Source: Chloroflexota bacterium
Lineage (GTDB): Bacteria; Chloroflexota; Limnocylindria; QHBO01
Assembly: GCA_031177555.1 (NCBI GenBank)
Contig: JAPSGM010000155.1
Location: 1-5,269 of the forward strand
Direction of reading: 5' to 3'
DNA length: 5,269 nucleotides
The notes under the pieces were generated by a model, which worked only from the letters and a program-made list of their open reading frames with translations, was not told the origin of the DNA and ran no database searches. A program made the position numbers and the translations under genes. Positions 4,469 to 5,269 of the stretch are shown here, in pieces (the stretch's first letter is position 1; each line of letters opens with the position of its first letter).

Positions 4469-5269
4469 GCGGCGTGGACACGGTCGTCATCGTGGGCGGA
4501 GGGCAGGCCGGCGCATCGGCCGCCTTCGCCCTGCGCAAGGAGGGATTCGCTGGTGGCGTCGTCCTGGTGGCCGAGGAGGACGAGATGCCGTACCAGCGAC
4601 CCCCGCTCTCTAAGGAGTACCTGCGTGGCGAGTCGTCGCTGGAGCAGGCCTACGTCAACCCCCGGCCGCCTACGAAGCGGAGGGCATCGAGCTGCTGCGC
4701 GGGCGTCGGGCCGTGACGCTCGACCCCGTGGCGCGCCGGCTCAGCCTGCACGACGGCACGGACCTCGCCTACGACGCGCTGCTGATCGCCACCGGCCCCG
4801 CCCCCCGCCAGCTGACCGCGACGCGCGCGTACCTGCCGGGGATCCAGTACCTCCGCACGGCCGGTGACGCCCATGCGTTGCGGAGCGCGGCGGCCGGTGC
4901 GCGGTCCGTGGCGGTGATCGGCGGCGGCTGGATCGGCAGCGTGGTGGCCGCCTCGCTGCGACAGCTGGGCAAGGACGTGACGCTGGTCTCCAACCTCGCG
5001 CGGCCGCTGGAACGGGTGCTGGGGCCGGAGGTCGCCGACGTGTACCGCGACCTGCACCTCGAGCACGGCGTGCACCTGGTGCATGGCCACGTATCGGCCA
5101 TCGAGGGGGATCGGCGGGTGGAGGGCGTCCGGCTCAGCGACGGGCAGCGTGTCGCCGCCGACGTCGTGGTGGCGGGCGTGGGCGCAATACCACGCCTGCA
5201 GCTGGCGATGCGTGGCGGGCCGGAGCTCCGCGAGGGCGGCATCGCCGTGGACGAGTACCTTCGCAGCTC
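4465..5269 (+). CDS. FAD/NAD(P)H oxidoreductase of ferredoxin-reductase type, frameshifted and partial
   Basis: The protein belongs to the flavoprotein family of putidaredoxin/rubredoxin/ferredoxin reductases and AIF, which move electrons from NAD(P)H through FAD to a small carrier. The first frame (4465-4661) has the FAD-binding GGGQAGASAAFAL and the family hallmark YQRPPLSKEYLRG (about residues 43-55). After 4661 the homologous reading continues in another frame from 4662: PAAYEAEGIELLRG, LLIATGPAPRQL, then the NAD(P)-binding GGGWIGSVVAASL and GIAVDEYLRS at the window edge, where the second FAD motif would follow. The original frame ends at a TGA at 4714-4716, so as written only 83 residues are made. 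The break lies at a five-C run (4659-4663); six Cs would restore the frame. The start overlaps the cupredoxin stop as ATGA. It could supply electrons to an unseen ferredoxin, or to the membrane components, but its partner cannot be seen. Confidence 0.85.
4659..4663 (+). other. Apparent one-base frameshift in a run of five C
   Basis: The reading frames before and after this C run encode adjoining parts of the same protein family with no gap in between. One more C would read V-N-P-P-A-A-Y and restore a single frame. The cause may be a sequencing or assembly error at a homopolymer, a real recent mutation, or slippage during expression. The downstream frame stays open to the window end with no stop over about 600 bases, which argues against long-standing decay. 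Confidence 0.8.

Noticed and set aside
4659..4716. Programmed ribosomal frameshift in the flavoprotein
   Set aside because: The C run is not a typical slippery heptamer with a stimulatory element that I can see, and this enzyme family is not known to need one; a single-base indel is simpler.

Overview
The window is GC-rich DNA of bacterial type, with tightly packed genes, short overlaps and Shine-Dalgarno sites. Lipoprotein signal peptides, a class III nucleotide cyclase with an actinobacterial-style regulatory region, and the strong GC bias suggest a Chloroflexota or Actinomycetota lineage, perhaps uncultivated. No single gene fixes the taxonomy, so this is an inference.

Layout. (1) Bases 2-73 are the last 23 codons of an unidentified plus-strand gene. 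(2) A minus-strand pair follows, reading from 1442 down to 78: a 49-residue YHS metal-binding protein and, 12 bases later, a 400-residue protein with two HTH-like segments joined to a complete class III adenylate cyclase domain. (3) A 125-base divergent spacer leads to a plus-strand lipoprotein with a TolB/WD40-like beta-propeller (1568-2692). (4) Convergent with it is a minus-strand regulator (2703-3401): an ArsR-like winged helix followed by a cysteine-bearing C-terminal domain like that of the Fe-S regulator SufR. (5) The 122-base divergent spacer 3402-3523 holds a perfect 7-bp inverted repeat, a near-consensus plus-strand promoter (TTGACA, 17 bp, TATAAC), and a minus-strand promoter that would start transcription at the regulator's own ATG. 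(6) From that plus-strand promoter runs a compact operon with overlapping genes: a 95-residue His-rich two-helix membrane protein, a 101-residue three-helix membrane protein, a lipoprotein cupredoxin with the full type 1 copper ligand set, and a ferredoxin-reductase-type FAD/NAD(P)H oxidoreductase that is frameshifted near its start and runs off the window.

The 3401-5269 block is the most interesting part. It looks like a redox or metal-responsive unit: a probable Fe-S-sensing repressor controls, through one shared operator, a set of small membrane proteins, a blue copper electron carrier and a flavoprotein reductase. The two small membrane proteins match no family I can name. Their His residues, together with the copper protein, suggest a membrane electron-transfer or copper-handling role, which is a hypothesis. 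The YHS/cyclase pair is a second possible metal-to-cAMP signalling unit.
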